A stretch of DNA of 7,998 nucleotides from NCBI GenBank assembly GCA_021779695.1, contig JAJYAE010000207.1, forward strand, positions 1 through 7,998, in the 5' to 3' direction. The notes beneath the pieces were generated by a model that worked only from the letters and a program-made list of their open reading frames with translations, was not told where the DNA came from and did not search any database. A program made the translations under genes and the position numbers. This DNA is from Acidobacteriota bacterium. GTDB taxonomy: Bacteria > Acidobacteriota > Terriglobia > Terriglobales > Acidobacteriaceae. Below are positions 1 through 6,901 of this stretch, piece after piece. The number at the start of each line of letters is the position of its first letter. The stretch's first letter is position 1.

Positions 1-1
1 A

Positions 2-949
2 ACCAGTTGGCACGCGGCGCAGGCGGGTAAGTATATGATCGAGCGCCTGGCGCGACTGCCGGTAGATGTGGACTATGCGAGCGAGTACCGTTACCGCGAT
101 CCCATTGCCGGGCCGGAGGCGCTTGGCCTTCTGATCACGCAGTCGGGGGAGACAGCCGACACGCTGGCAGCGCAACGCGAGATGAAGAACCTAGGCTCGA
201 AGACGGTGGCCATCTGCAACGTGGTAGGCGCGATGGTGGCACGTGAGGCGCATGGCGCCATTTACACGCATGCGGGCCCGGAAATTGGTGTTGCCTCAAC
301 GAAGGCTTTCACTTCGCAGCTGACAGCGCTCTTCCTGCTGGCGATGAAGATGGGCCAGTTGCGCGGCAAACTGGATCGCGATCATGCAATTGCCCTGATG
401 GAAGAACTGGGCCGCGTCCCGGCAAAGATTGAAGAGGTGTTGCGCAATCGCTCCGCACAATGCGAGCAGCTGGCAAAAGAGTTCGCCAACGCGCGCGACT
501 TCCTCTACCTGGGACGGGGCATTCACTTCCCTATCGCGCTGGAAGGCGCACTAAAGCTCAAAGAGATTTCCTACATTCACGCCGAAGGCTATCCAGCGGG
601 CGAGATGAAGCACGGGCCCAATGCGCTGATTGATGAGTCTCTGCCAGTCGTGGTGCTGGCGACGCGCGATGAGACCGACCCGTCATCGAAGCTGCGCTAT
701 GAAAAGACGCTCTCGAATATCCAGGAAGTCACGGCGCGCAGCGGACGCGTAATTGCCATTGCGACCGAAGGCGACACAACGATCGGCGGGCTGGTGGAGC
801 ACGTGATCCACGTGCCCCACACAATTGAGCTGCTTTCGCCGCTCATTGAGATTGTCCCGCTGCAACTTCTGGCGTACTACATTGCCGTGCGACGCGGTTG
901 CGATGTGGACCAGCCGCGCAATCTGGCGAAGTCCGTCACTGTGGAATAG
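2..949 (+). CDS. glmS: Glutamine--fructose-6-phosphate aminotransferase (isomerising), C-terminal half, 5' end outside window
   Basis: GlmS makes glucosamine-6-phosphate from fructose-6-phosphate and glutamine, the cytoplasmic entry step to peptidoglycan and LPS amino sugars. The 315 visible residues are the isomerase half with its two SIS sugar-phosphate domains; the N-terminal glutaminase domain (about 290 residues in the family) lies before the window. The frame is open from base 2, beginning TSWHA, the end of the family's GTS motif, so the ATG at 35 is internal and not a start. Recognisable blocks in order are [20 protein letters not shown], the second SIS domain with GRG...[30 protein letters not shown], and the invariant C-terminus [13 protein letters not shown], which carries the catalytic lysine loop. 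The 3' end is intact. It converges on the usp gene with a 24-bp gap, in which no clear terminator is visible. Identification is certain; completeness of the gene upstream cannot be judged. Confidence 0.97.
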   Translation, partial: TSWHAAQAGKYMIERLARLPVDVDYASEYRYRDPIAGPEALGLLITQSGETADTLAAQREMKNLGSKTVAICNVVGAMVAREAHGAIYTHAGPEIGVASTKAFTSQLTALFLLAMKMGQLRGKLDRDHAIALMEELGRVPAKIEEVLRNRSAQCEQLAKEFANARDFLYLGRGIHFPIALEGALKLKEISYIHAEGYPAGEMKHGPNALIDESLPVVVLATRDETDPSSKLRYEKTLSNIQEVTARSGRVIAIATEGDTTIGGLVEHVIHVPHTIELLSPLIEIVPLQLLAYYIAVRRGCDVDQPRNLAKSVTVE

Positions 950-973
950 GCTGCACCGCGGGAGACTTTTTGG

Positions 974-1486
974 CTACCACCATTCCATCGAGCGCCCGAA
1001 GGGGACTTTAGCCGTCGTTTCCGGCCTGGGCGTGCGGAGCAGCAGCACCGGGCACTGCGCCAGCTTGACGATCTTTTCGGCGATGGATCCGAAGACCATG
1101 GGGTACCAGCCTGAGAGGCCGTGGGTTGAGATGACGATCAAGTCGGCGTTCTCGCGATCTGCGGCCTCAAGGATGGCGCCCGCAACATCGTTGCCCACCT
1201 CCACCTTGGAGGTCATCTTGATGCCGCGTGCGGCAAGCGCCTTTTGCGAAACTGCAAAGCGCTCTTCGGCGGCCTTCTGCGCCTGCTCCACAACCGCGGC
1301 TTCTGTAAATGAATCCGGAATGGAAACGTTGGGAAAAGCGGGAATGACGTGGAGCAGAGCGATCTCTGCATTGAATTTTTCGGCCTGCTCGATAGCCGCA
1401 TCCAGTGCCGCATGTGAAGAAGCGCTGAAATCAACAGGGACCAGAATTTTGGTCGGAATTGCACTGGCGGATTTTTCTTGAGACAT
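974..1486 (-). CDS. Universal stress protein, UspA family
   Basis: A single-domain Usp of 170 residues, slightly longer than the usual 140-150. It starts ILVPVDFSASSHAAL (residues 14-28), the first strand and helix of the fold, with the family's Asp at residue 19. It ends with the nucleotide-binding block around residues 118-134 (VISTHGLSG, then GS six residues on) and the last strand CPVLLLR (145-151). The Gly and Ser residues of the ATP-binding type are present, so ATP binding is likely; this is inference from the motif. The tail after residue 152 ends MEWW and looks disordered. The ATG start is well supported by AAGGAGA (bases 1492-1498) five bases upstream. It lies 141 bp downstream of hutI in the same direction, a gap with its own promoter-like element, so it is probably a separate unit. 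Usp proteins usually accumulate under stress or starvation; the exact role here is unknown. Confidence 0.93.
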   Translation of the reverse strand: MSQEKSASAIPTKILVPVDFSASSHAALDAAIEQAEKFNAEIALLHVIPAFPNVSIPDSFTEAAVVEQAQKAAEERFAVSQKALAARGIKMTSKVEVGNDVAGAILEAADRENADLIVISTHGLSGWYPMVFGSIAEKIVKLAQCPVLLLRTPRPETTAKVPFGRSMEWW

Positions 1487-1534
1487 TGCATTCTCCTTGG
1501 CTGCTCACTGAGCCGGCTGTGAATTTTCGCCACC

Positions 1535-1543
1535 ATCATACCA
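1535..1543 (-). promoter_or_regulatory. Candidate extended -10 promoter element for the universal stress gene
   Basis: Read on the minus strand the bases are TGGTATGAT: a TATGAT hexamer (5 of 6 to TATAAT) preceded by the TGn extension. No good -35 hexamer is seen 16-18 bp upstream, which is tolerated at extended -10 promoters. Transcription would start near 1528, giving a leader of about 42 bases before the ATG at 1486. Prediction by eye only. Confidence 0.33.
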
Positions 1544-1627
1544 AGCGGCAGCACAGGCCGGTGCGTGACCTGGCGCACAGCGATGCGGACCCAAGATCCG
1601 GCTCACGCATGCAGGTTCCCAATAGCA

Positions 1628-2878
1628 TCAATCGAAATTAACCTCGATGCCCGCTGTGAAGACGCGCGGTTGCGCAGGTGAAGCGATGAAATACGCAATC
1701 TCGCGGTAATCTGCAAATTCGTGGATGAGGAAATCCGCCTGCTTTCCGGCTTCTAGAGAGCCAAAGCGTCGGCCAACACCGAGGCTCCATGCGGCGTTAA
1801 TGGTGGCGGCGCTGAGCGCTTCGCCTGGCGAGAGACCCATGTGGAGGCATGCAAGCGAGAGGATGAATGGAATGGAGACAATCGGTGAGGATCCTGGGTT
1901 GAAATCCGTGGCGAGCACGATGGGCAACCCGAGTTCAACCATAAGGCGCGCGGCTGGGTAGCTGCTGCTGCCGAGAGAAAAAACAGAGCCGGGAAGAAGA
2001 ACCGGCTGCACGCCTGCTTGCCTGAGCGCCTCCAACGTCTCGCGCGTGGCCATTTCAAGATGGTCGGCGGTACGCGCGCGCATTTCGGCCGCCAGCGCGG
2101 CGCCGGTACCGGACCGGAACTGTTCGCAGTGCACACGGAGCTCCATGCCGTTGCGGCCTGCGGATTCAAGAATCGTGCGCGCTTCTTCCATAGTGAAGGC
2201 ATGCTCGTCGCAAAAGACGTCACAGAATGCGGCGAGCCGCGCTCTGGCGACCTCCGGCACAAACTCCTTCGCGAACCAGTTGACGTAGGCGGCGCGTTGG
2301 TCGGCGAACTCGGGCGGCACGGTGTGAGCAAGGAGCGTCGGAATCACCGTGGCGAAGCCCTGGTCCGCGAGCCGTACCATCACGCCCAGCAGGCGCAGCT
2401 CCGTCTCGCGATTGAGTCCGTAGCCCGATTTCCCCTCAACCGTCGTCGTGCCGGAACGCATCATCCAGGAGAGATGTCGCCGTGCCTGCTCGAAGAGATC
2501 ATCCTCCGTGGCTGCGCGCGTGAGGCGCACGGTACGCTGGATGCCACCGCCACTGGCGGCAATCTGCTGGTAGCTCTGGCCGGCGATGCGTTGCTCAAAT
2601 TCCGCAGCACGATTGCCTGCAAAAACAAAGTGCGTGTGGGCATCTACGAAGCCGGGCGTGACGCAACGGCCCGCCGCATCGATGATGTGGGCAAACTTCG
2701 GAATGACGGGCAGCAGATCGCAGTAGGTCCCGACGGCTTCGATGCGGCCATTCTGGATGATCATGGCCGCATCGCGGAGCAGGCTCAGCTGCGCCAGTTC
2801 CCTGCCCACACGCGGTCGCTCAGGGCCGGCGAGGGTGACGAGCTGCCCGATATTGACCACCGCGATCGAGGTGGACAT
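1628..2878 (-). CDS. hutI: Imidazolonepropionase
   Basis: HutI hydrolyses 4-imidazolone-5-propionate to N-formimino-L-glutamate, the third step of histidine degradation, in the cytoplasm. At 416 residues it is of normal family length. It is a metal-dependent amidohydrolase: the N-terminal beta-sandwich leads into PGFVDAHTHFVFAGNR (residues 75-90) with metal ligands His81 and His83. Further expected residues are His185 (LLAHTVP), His250 and Glu253 (HCEQF), His273 (ADHLE) and Asp325 (LATDFNPGS). The substrate-binding segment GKSGYGL (149-155) is present. All key residues appear intact. The block after HCEQF reads SGTGAALA rather than the more usual N-x-G-G-A, a small divergence. The start ATG lies 2 bp after the hutU stop, with AGGA (2887-2890) inside the end of hutU, so translation is likely coupled. 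The last residues VNFD end in TGA. Identification is firm. Confidence 0.97.
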   Translation of the reverse strand: MSTSIAVVNIGQLVTLAGPERPRVGRELAQLSLLRDAAMIIQNGRIEAVGTYCDLLPVIPKFAHIIDAAGRCVTPGFVDAHTHFVFAGNRAAEFEQRIAGQSYQQIAASGGGIQRTVRLTRAATEDDLFEQARRHLSWMMRSGTTTVEGKSGYGLNRETELRLLGVMVRLADQGFATVIPTLLAHTVPPEFADQRAAYVNWFAKEFVPEVARARLAAFCDVFCDEHAFTMEEARTILESAGRNGMELRVHCEQFRSGTGAALAAEMRARTADHLEMATRETLEALRQAGVQPVLLPGSVFSLGSSSYPAARLMVELGLPIVLATDFNPGSSPIVSIPFILSLACLHMGLSPGEALSAATINAAWSLGVGRRFGSLEAGKQADFLIHEFADYREIAYFIASPAQPRVFTAGIEVNFD

Positions 2879-2880
2879 AC

Positions 2881-4545
2881 TTAACGTCCTGCCATGGGAA
2901 GATGAATGCCACGGCGAAGGGCGGTGGCGCGCGCCAACTCATACCCCGCATCTGCATGGCGGGCAACGCCAAGGCCTGGGTCATTGTTGAGCACGCGCGC
3001 GATGCGCTGTGCGGCATCTTCAGTGCCGTCGGCCACCGTCACCTGGCCTGCGTGGAGCGAGTAGCCCATGCCCACGCCGCCGCCGTGGTGGAAGCTGACC
3101 CATGTAGCTCCCGAAGCTGTGTTGAGCAACGCGTTGAGAATCGGCCAATCAGCAACTGCGTCCGACCCATCGAGCATCTTTTCTGTTTCCCGATAGGGAC
3201 TAGCCACCGAGCCGGTGTCGAGATGGTCGCGTCCCATGGCGATGGGCGCGGAGATCTCTCCCTTGCGGACCAGCTCGTTAATGGCAAGGCCCATGCGCGC
3301 ACGCTCTCCGTAGCCAAGCCAGCAGATGCGCGCGGGAAGTCCCTGATAGGCAAATCGGCCACGCGCAAGGTGCAGCCACCGAACCAGAATTTCATTGTCG
3401 GGAAAAAGCTCCAGGGCCAGCTGATCTGTCCGGTCGATGTCACGCGGGTCGCCAGAGAGCGCGACCCACCGGAACGGACCCTGGCCCGCGCAGAAGAGCG
3501 GACGAATGTACTTCGGCACAAAGCCGGGAATGAGGAAGGCATCGGCGCAACCCGCGTCAAAGGCAAAGCGGCGGATGTTGTTGCCATAGTCAAAAGCGAT
3601 GGCCCCAGCCCGCTGCAGAGCGAGCATGGCATTGACGTGGACAACCATGGATGCGGTGGACCTGCGCACGTACTCCTCGGGGTCGCGCCTTCGCAGTTCT
3701 GCAGCCTGCTCCAGCGTGAGTCCCTGCGGTACGTAACCATTGAGCGGATCGTGCGCGCTGGTCTGGTCCGTAATGACGTCAACTTGCACGCCGCGGCGCA
3801 CAATCTCCGGCAAAACCTCCGCGCAGTTGCCAACGAGGCCAATGGAAAGCGCGCGCTTCTCGCGGCGGGCGTCTTCGCAAAGCGCAAGCGCAGTATCCAG
3901 ATTCTCTGCAAGGGTGTCGCAGTAGCGTGTGTCAATGCGGCGCTGGATGCGCGAGCCGTCAACCTCCACTACGAGAACGACGCCGCCGTTGAGCGTGACG
4001 GAGAGCGGCTGGGCGCCGCCCATGCCGCCCATGCCGCCGGTGACGACAAGTTTGCCCTCGAGCGTGCCACCAAAGTGCTGCTCGGCGAGCGCGGCAAATG
4101 TCTGAAAGGTGCCCTGCAGAATGCCCTGCGTGCCGATATAAATCCAGCTGCCCGCGGTCATCTGCCCATACATCATCAGGCCCTTGCGGTCGAGCTCGTG
4201 AAAGTGCTCCCATGTGGCCCATTTGCCGACAAGGTTTGAATTGGCAATAAGGACGCGCGGCGCCATGGCGTGAGTGGGAAACACCGCGACAGGCTTGCCG
4301 GACTGAACCAGCAGCGTGTCTTCACTGCCAAGTTGCTCGAGCTCGCGCACAATGGCGTGGTAGCACTCCCAGTTGCGCGCGGCGCGTCCGATGCCGCCGT
4401 ACACAACGAGGTCCTGCGGACGCTCGGCCACTTCGAGATCCAGATTGTTCATCAGGCAGCGCAAAGCGGCTTCCTGCTGCCATCCTTTGCAGCGCAGCAT
4501 CCTGCCCCGCGGCGCTCGAATATCAGCTCCCGTCGTCGTGGACAC
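2881..4545 (-). CDS. hutU: Urocanate hydratase (urocanase)
   Basis: HutU adds water to urocanate to give 4-imidazolone-5-propionate, the second step of histidine degradation, using tightly bound NAD+ as an electrophile in the cytoplasm. The 554 residues match the normal length of about 555-560. Diagnostic blocks are [11 protein letters not shown] (31-41), [14 protein letters not shown] (47-60), [14 protein letters not shown] (128-141), the NAD-binding glycine run [11 protein letters not shown] (170-180), [13 protein letters not shown] (259-271), FDYGNNIR (318-325), [12 protein letters not shown] (341-352), [10 protein letters not shown] (402-411) with the conserved Cys408, and [13 protein letters not shown] (438-450). 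The start is GTG (4543-4545): no ATG lies upstream in frame before a stop, and starting at the next ATG would remove the conserved IRAPRG segment. It heads a two-gene unit with hutI. A hut regulator site could not be recognised upstream. Confidence 0.97.
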   Translation of the reverse strand: MSTTTGADIRAPRGRMLRCKGWQQEAALRCLMNNLDLEVAERPQDLVVYGGIGRAARNWECYHAIVRELEQLGSEDTLLVQSGKPVAVFPTHAMAPRVLIANSNLVGKWATWEHFHELDRKGLMMYGQMTAGSWIYIGTQGILQGTFQTFAALAEQHFGGTLEGKLVVTGGMGGMGGAQPLSVTLNGGVVLVVEVDGSRIQRRIDTRYCDTLAENLDTALALCEDARREKRALSIGLVGNCAEVLPEIVRRGVQVDVITDQTSAHDPLNGYVPQGLTLEQAAELRRRDPEEYVRRSTASMVVHVNAMLALQRAGAIAFDYGNNIRRFAFDAGCADAFLIPGFVPKYIRPLFCAGQGPFRWVALSGDPRDIDRTDQLALELFPDNEILVRWLHLARGRFAYQGLPARICWLGYGERARMGLAINELVRKGEISAPIAMGRDHLDTGSVASPYRETEKMLDGSDAVADWPILNALLNTASGATWVSFHHGGGVGMGYSLHAGQVTVADGTEDAAQRIARVLNNDPGLGVARHADAGYELARATALRRGIHLPMAGR

Positions 4546-4555
4546 GTCTCCCCTT
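4546..4555 (-). promoter_or_regulatory. Ribosome binding site supporting the hutU GTG start
   Basis: On the minus strand AAGGGGAGAC directly precedes GTG. The purine core AAGGGG is 4 bases from the start, a little close but strong. Together with the conserved N-terminal IRAPRG segment it decides for the GTG over the ATG 14 codons further in. Confidence 0.6.
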
Positions 4556-4636
4556 CGACCTTCTGCACCTTGAAAAACTACACCAAGAGCATACTACTGG
4601 GAAGTCAAAGAGGTTTGTGAGCGCGCTCTTCCGCCT

Positions 4637-5608
4637 TTACTGCGAACTGAGCGGCAGGTGGAAATCAACGCCAGCCTGCCGATTCACCTGATCCGTTGCC
4701 CCAATGTCAATGCTCTGCAAAGGCACCGCAAAACGATACCCATCCAGCACGTAGAGTGTGCTCGGAGTCAGGACGTAGTTGTAGACTCGTACGGGCGGCC
4801 GGCCATCCTTGAACACAACCGTGATGGCCTGCGGCATCTCTGCATCTGTTGGAGTATTGGGACCGACATAGGGCATGCGATGGGAATCAAAGACACTTCC
4901 CGTCAGGCGCACCGGCGAGCTGCGGTACAAGGCGTCCGGGACTGGACGCATCTGCTCTGCATAGAGCGGCACTGCAGACGGAGTGGGTTGTGACGACTCG
5001 ACATTGGGTCTGTAAGCGCTGGGCTCCCTTCGATACAGGCCATTCGAGTCCGGTTGTGGTGCCGGCGTAACGGGAACCCCGAGGTCATCCATCACCTTCA
5101 GCGTAAGGCGCGTCTCCGCGTGGAGTGTCGGTCGGGGTCCGCGACGCGGCAAATTGATCACATCGATAGGCCAGAGGATGGGAACCGTCCACGCCAGCGT
5201 GTCCCGTACAGCATGCCCTTTGCCAAGAATGCGGCCCTCACGATCCACATCGTAGCCGGACACATTCACGACCTTTGCGTGGATGGGAATCACCGTGTCC
5301 GGTTCAATCAGCATTCGATCGAACTTCAGCTCCATCCAGCCTTTACCCACAAAGTGCCCCGGATCCTTGTAGTCCTCGAAGTGTCCGATAAGAAAGCTAT
5401 CAAAAGGCAATACCGTCCCGCCGTAACGCGAGGAATACTCCGCCTCGCATAGCAGCGGATCACCAACAGAAGTTGTCTTGGAAGATAGCTTGGGCTCGTT
5501 CACCGTGCACTCGATCAGCGAACCCGCTGGGATCAGGCGCTCGGCGGAAAACGCGGACCAAGGCATGAGGGAAATCAATGCAACTACGACAAACCAGGCA
5601 CTCTTCAT
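4637..5608 (-). CDS. Secreted protein of unknown function with signal peptide and conserved C-terminal module
   Basis: I do not recognise a named family. The 323-residue protein begins with a clear Sec signal peptide: MK, hydrophobic AWFVVVALISLMPW (residues 4-17), and probable cleavage after SAFSA (22/23). The mature N-terminal domain opens RLIPAGSLIECTV and has beta-rich segments with LSSKTTSVGD (41-50) and the 'LPFDSFLIGHFED' pattern (67-79). This resembles 'IPAG/...P.Gs.v.G' beta-barrel segments seen in VirB10/TrbI-like and other envelope proteins. Cys34 and Cys54 could form a disulphide. Residues about 181-255 are a Pro/Ser-rich linker. The C-terminus (260-319) carries VVFKDGRPPVRVYNYVLTP, TLYVLDG and GVDFHLP, a module I associate with acidobacterial secreted proteins. 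The start at 5608 is chosen over an in-frame ATG 34 codons upstream because it has a strong Shine-Dalgarno site and places the signal peptide at the N-terminus. Likely periplasmic or surface-associated; function unknown. Confidence 0.85.
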   Translation of the reverse strand: MKSAWFVVVALISLMPWSAFSAERLIPAGSLIECTVNEPKLSSKTTSVGDPLLCEAEYSSRYGGTVLPFDSFLIGHFEDYKDPGHFVGKGWMELKFDRMLIEPDTVIPIHAKVVNVSGYDVDREGRILGKGHAVRDTLAWTVPILWPIDVINLPRRGPRPTLHAETRLTLKVMDDLGVPVTPAPQPDSNGLYRREPSAYRPNVESSQPTPSAVPLYAEQMRPVPDALYRSSPVRLTGSVFDSHRMPYVGPNTPTDAEMPQAITVVFKDGRPPVRVYNYVLTPSTLYVLDGYRFAVPLQSIDIGATDQVNRQAGVDFHLPLSSQ

Positions 5609-5614
5609 GAGGGG

Positions 5615-5621
5615 CCTCCTC
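5615..5621 (-). promoter_or_regulatory. Strong ribosome binding site that fixes the start of the secreted protein
   Basis: GAGGAGG on the minus strand, six bases before the ATG at 5606-5608. It supports this ATG over the longer frame beginning at 5710, which would put a basic 34-residue stretch in front of the signal peptide. Confidence 0.75.
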
Positions 5622-5649
5622 ACTGGCAGGCTTAAGAGAACCTTACTTC

Positions 5650-5661
5650 GTCCGATCGGAC
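5650..5661. repeat. Perfect 12-bp palindrome in the leader of the secreted-protein gene
   Basis: GTCCGATCGGAC reads the same on both strands. It lies 41-53 bases upstream of the ATG at 5608 and downstream of the candidate promoter, so it would be within the mRNA leader or could be an operator bound by a dimeric regulator. No known operator is recognised; function is inference. Confidence 0.35.
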
Positions 5662-5741
5662 CGTTTGCCAACTTGCCGCGCGTACGCCGATCACAGACTG
5701 GCGATGACACGTGCAGACAGCCTCTCTGCTGCCTGACGCGA

Positions 5742-5769
5742 AGTCTAGCACGAAATTCGTTGGTGTTGA
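5742..5769 (-). promoter_or_regulatory. Candidate promoter for the secreted-protein gene
   Basis: Minus-strand -35 TCAACA (5764-5769, 4 of 6 to consensus), a 16-bp spacer, and -10 TAGACT (5742-5747, 4 of 6) preceded by TGC, an extended -10. The start site would be near 5735, giving a leader of about 127 bases that contains the 12-bp palindrome. It sits directly beside the inverted repeat at 5772-5809. Weak prediction by eye. Confidence 0.3.
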
Positions 5770-5771
5770 GG

Positions 5772-5809
5772 TCTCAGTTCGATGCAATGAAAATATGGAT
5801 CAACTGAGA
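5772..5809. repeat. Inverted repeat with AT-rich loop between galE and the secreted-protein gene
   Basis: TCTCAGTT (5772-5779) pairs exactly with AACTGAGA (5802-5809). After skipping one C, GAT (5781-5783) pairs with ATC (5799-5801), making 11 pairs around a 15-base loop (5784-5798) that contains AAAATAT. It abuts the galE hairpin (sharing bases 5808-5809) and ends 3 bp from the candidate -35. It could be a second part of a terminator, an operator or an upstream promoter element; no U-run follows it on the minus strand. Confidence 0.4.
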
Positions 5810-5829
5810 GCCGCCGCTTCCAGCGGCTC
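5808..5829 (-). terminator. Putative terminator hairpin after galE
   Basis: GAGCCGC (5808-5814) and GCGGCTC (5823-5829) form a perfect 7-bp GC-rich stem with an 8-base loop; an alternative GCCGCT/AGCGGC stem with a 3-base loop overlaps it. It begins 8 bases after the galE stop. The following minus-strand sequence is only moderately T-rich, with a TATTTT stretch about 15 bases later, so it is not a textbook intrinsic terminator. Confidence 0.45.
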
Positions 5830-5837
5830 CCCGCCTG

Positions 5838-6848
5838 TTACTTGTAGCGCTTTTGATGCCAAATCCACGCCGTGCGAAGAATCTCGTCCAGTTGTGCGTA
5901 CCGCGGCTTCCAGCCCAGTTCACGAATTGCCTTGTCTGAGGCTGCCACAAGCACCGCAGGATCACCCGGCCGCCGCGGATGCACCTCAGCAGGAATCGGA
6001 TGCCCGGTCACGCGTCGCGCGGACTCAATCACTTCCCGGACCGTAAATCCTGTGCCATTGCCCAGGTTGTAAACCAGTCGCGCCTTCTCCGCGCCCGGTG
6101 TCTCCAGCGCGTCCAGTGCCAGAAGGTGCGCTTCGGCTAGGTCTGACACATGAATGTAATCCCGTATGCAACTCCCGTCCGGCGTCGGATAATCGTCGCC
6201 AAAAATCCGTATCGAGGTGCGGCGGCCAAGAGCAACGTCCAGAATCAACGGGATCAGATGTGATTCCGGTTCATGAGCTTCGCCGCGCGTAATTCCATGC
6301 GGCCCCTCCGGCGCGCCTGCCACATTGAAATACCGCAAGGAGGCGGAGCGAAAACCATGGATGCGATGAAACCAATCAAGCATCGTTTCCACAAGGAGCT
6401 TTGACTCGCCATAAGGATTCGTCGGTTTCAAGCGCGCAGTCTCAACAATCGGCACGGACTCTGGCTCGCCATACACGGCCGCCGTGGATGAGAACACCAG
6501 GCGGCGCGGGCCCTCTGCGAGCATCGCCTCCAACAGGGAAAGAGTTGATGCAGTGTTGTTCCGAAAGTAAATCTCCGGCCGCTGCATCGATTCGCCCGCC
6601 TCAATGAGCGCAGCAAAGTGCATCACGGCGTCAAAGGGCTTACCGGCCTGGCGAGCCGTTCTGAAAAGGTTTTCAAGCAGACCCCGATCTGCCAGCTCCC
6701 CCTCCACGAACCCAACGCCCTCCGGCACAAGATCCCGCCGTCCGTGACACAGATTGTCAAGCACGACCACGTCATGGCCACGCGCGGACAGGAGCTCTGC
6801 CACCGTGCCCCCGACATAGCCTGCACCTCCTGTAACCAAAATCTTCAC
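5838..6848 (-). CDS. galE: UDP-glucose 4-epimerase
   Basis: GalE interconverts UDP-glucose and UDP-galactose with bound NAD+, supplying galactose for envelope and extracellular polysaccharide or serving the Leloir pathway. The 336 residues are typical. It is an extended short-chain dehydrogenase/reductase: the Rossmann motif GGAGYVGG (7-14), LDNLCHGRR (30-38), HFAALIEAGESMQRPEIYFRNN (77-98), FSSTAAVYGEP (119-129) with the catalytic Ser/Thr position, and YGESK (146-150) holding catalytic Tyr146 and Lys150. Later come RYFNVAGA (172-179), SHLIPLIL (196-203), CIRDYIHVSDLAEAH (227-241) and YNLGNGTG (260-267). The start codon is GTG (6846-6848), with AGGA (6854-6857) five bases upstream, and the Rossmann motif requires this N-terminus. 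Neighbours give no galactose operon (no galK/galT), so a biosynthetic envelope role is likelier. Substrate breadth (UDP-Glc versus UDP-GlcNAc) is not decidable by eye. Confidence 0.95.
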   Translation of the reverse strand: MKILVTGGAGYVGGTVAELLSARGHDVVVLDNLCHGRRDLVPEGVGFVEGELADRGLLENLFRTARQAGKPFDAVMHFAALIEAGESMQRPEIYFRNNTASTLSLLEAMLAEGPRRLVFSSTAAVYGEPESVPIVETARLKPTNPYGESKLLVETMLDWFHRIHGFRSASLRYFNVAGAPEGPHGITRGEAHEPESHLIPLILDVALGRRTSIRIFGDDYPTPDGSCIRDYIHVSDLAEAHLLALDALETPGAEKARLVYNLGNGTGFTVREVIESARRVTGHPIPAEVHPRRPGDPAVLVAASDKAIRELGWKPRYAQLDEILRTAWIWHQKRYK

Positions 6849-6889
6849 AAAATTCCTATCCTCTCCGAGCGGTTTCCACTACCGTAAGT

Positions 6890-6901
6890 CTATTACAATA
6901 G
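6890..6901. promoter_or_regulatory. Dyad carrying -10-like hexamers on both strands upstream of galE
   Basis: CTATT (6890-6894) and AATAG (6897-6901) form a short dyad. Plus strand TACAAT (6894-6899) and minus strand TGTAAT (6892-6897) each match TATAAT at 5 of 6 positions. The minus one would start galE mRNA near 6885 with a leader of about 37 bases; the plus one would start a transcript near 6906, at the left edge of the nested-repeat structure. No good -35 was found for either. Confidence 0.25.

Noticed and set aside
35..949. glmS starting at the ATG at base 35
   Set aside because: The reading frame upstream of this ATG already encodes conserved GlmS residues (TSWHA..GKY), so the gene is cut by the window edge and this ATG is an internal methionine.
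825..1481. Plus-strand open frame of 218 codons overlapping the end of glmS and opposite usp
   Set aside because: It overlaps two well-supported genes in other frames and has no protein-family resemblance.
2018..2884. Plus-strand open frame of 288 codons opposite hutI
   Set aside because: Antisense shadow of imidazolonepropionase with no family features and no plausible ribosome binding context.
2902..4239. Plus-strand open frame of 445 codons opposite hutU
   Set aside because: It lies wholly antisense to a confidently identified urocanase, its translation shows no recognisable domain, and long antisense frames are expected opposite GC-rich codon-biased genes.
4577..4608. Possible hutU promoter: TTGACT (minus, 4603-4608) with TGTAGT (4577-4582)
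   Set aside because: The -35 is good (5 of 6) but the spacer to the only -10-like hexamer is 20 bp and other spacings give poor hexamers, so no promoter is called.
4619..4628. 10-bp palindrome GAGCGCGCTC between the secreted-protein gene and hutU
   Set aside because: It has no loop and no following U-run, so it cannot act as an intrinsic terminator, and such GC palindromes are common in this base composition.
5609..5710. N-terminal extension of the secreted protein by 34 residues
   Set aside because: The extension is basic and non-hydrophobic, would bury the signal peptide, and the downstream ATG has a strong GAGGAGG site six bases away.
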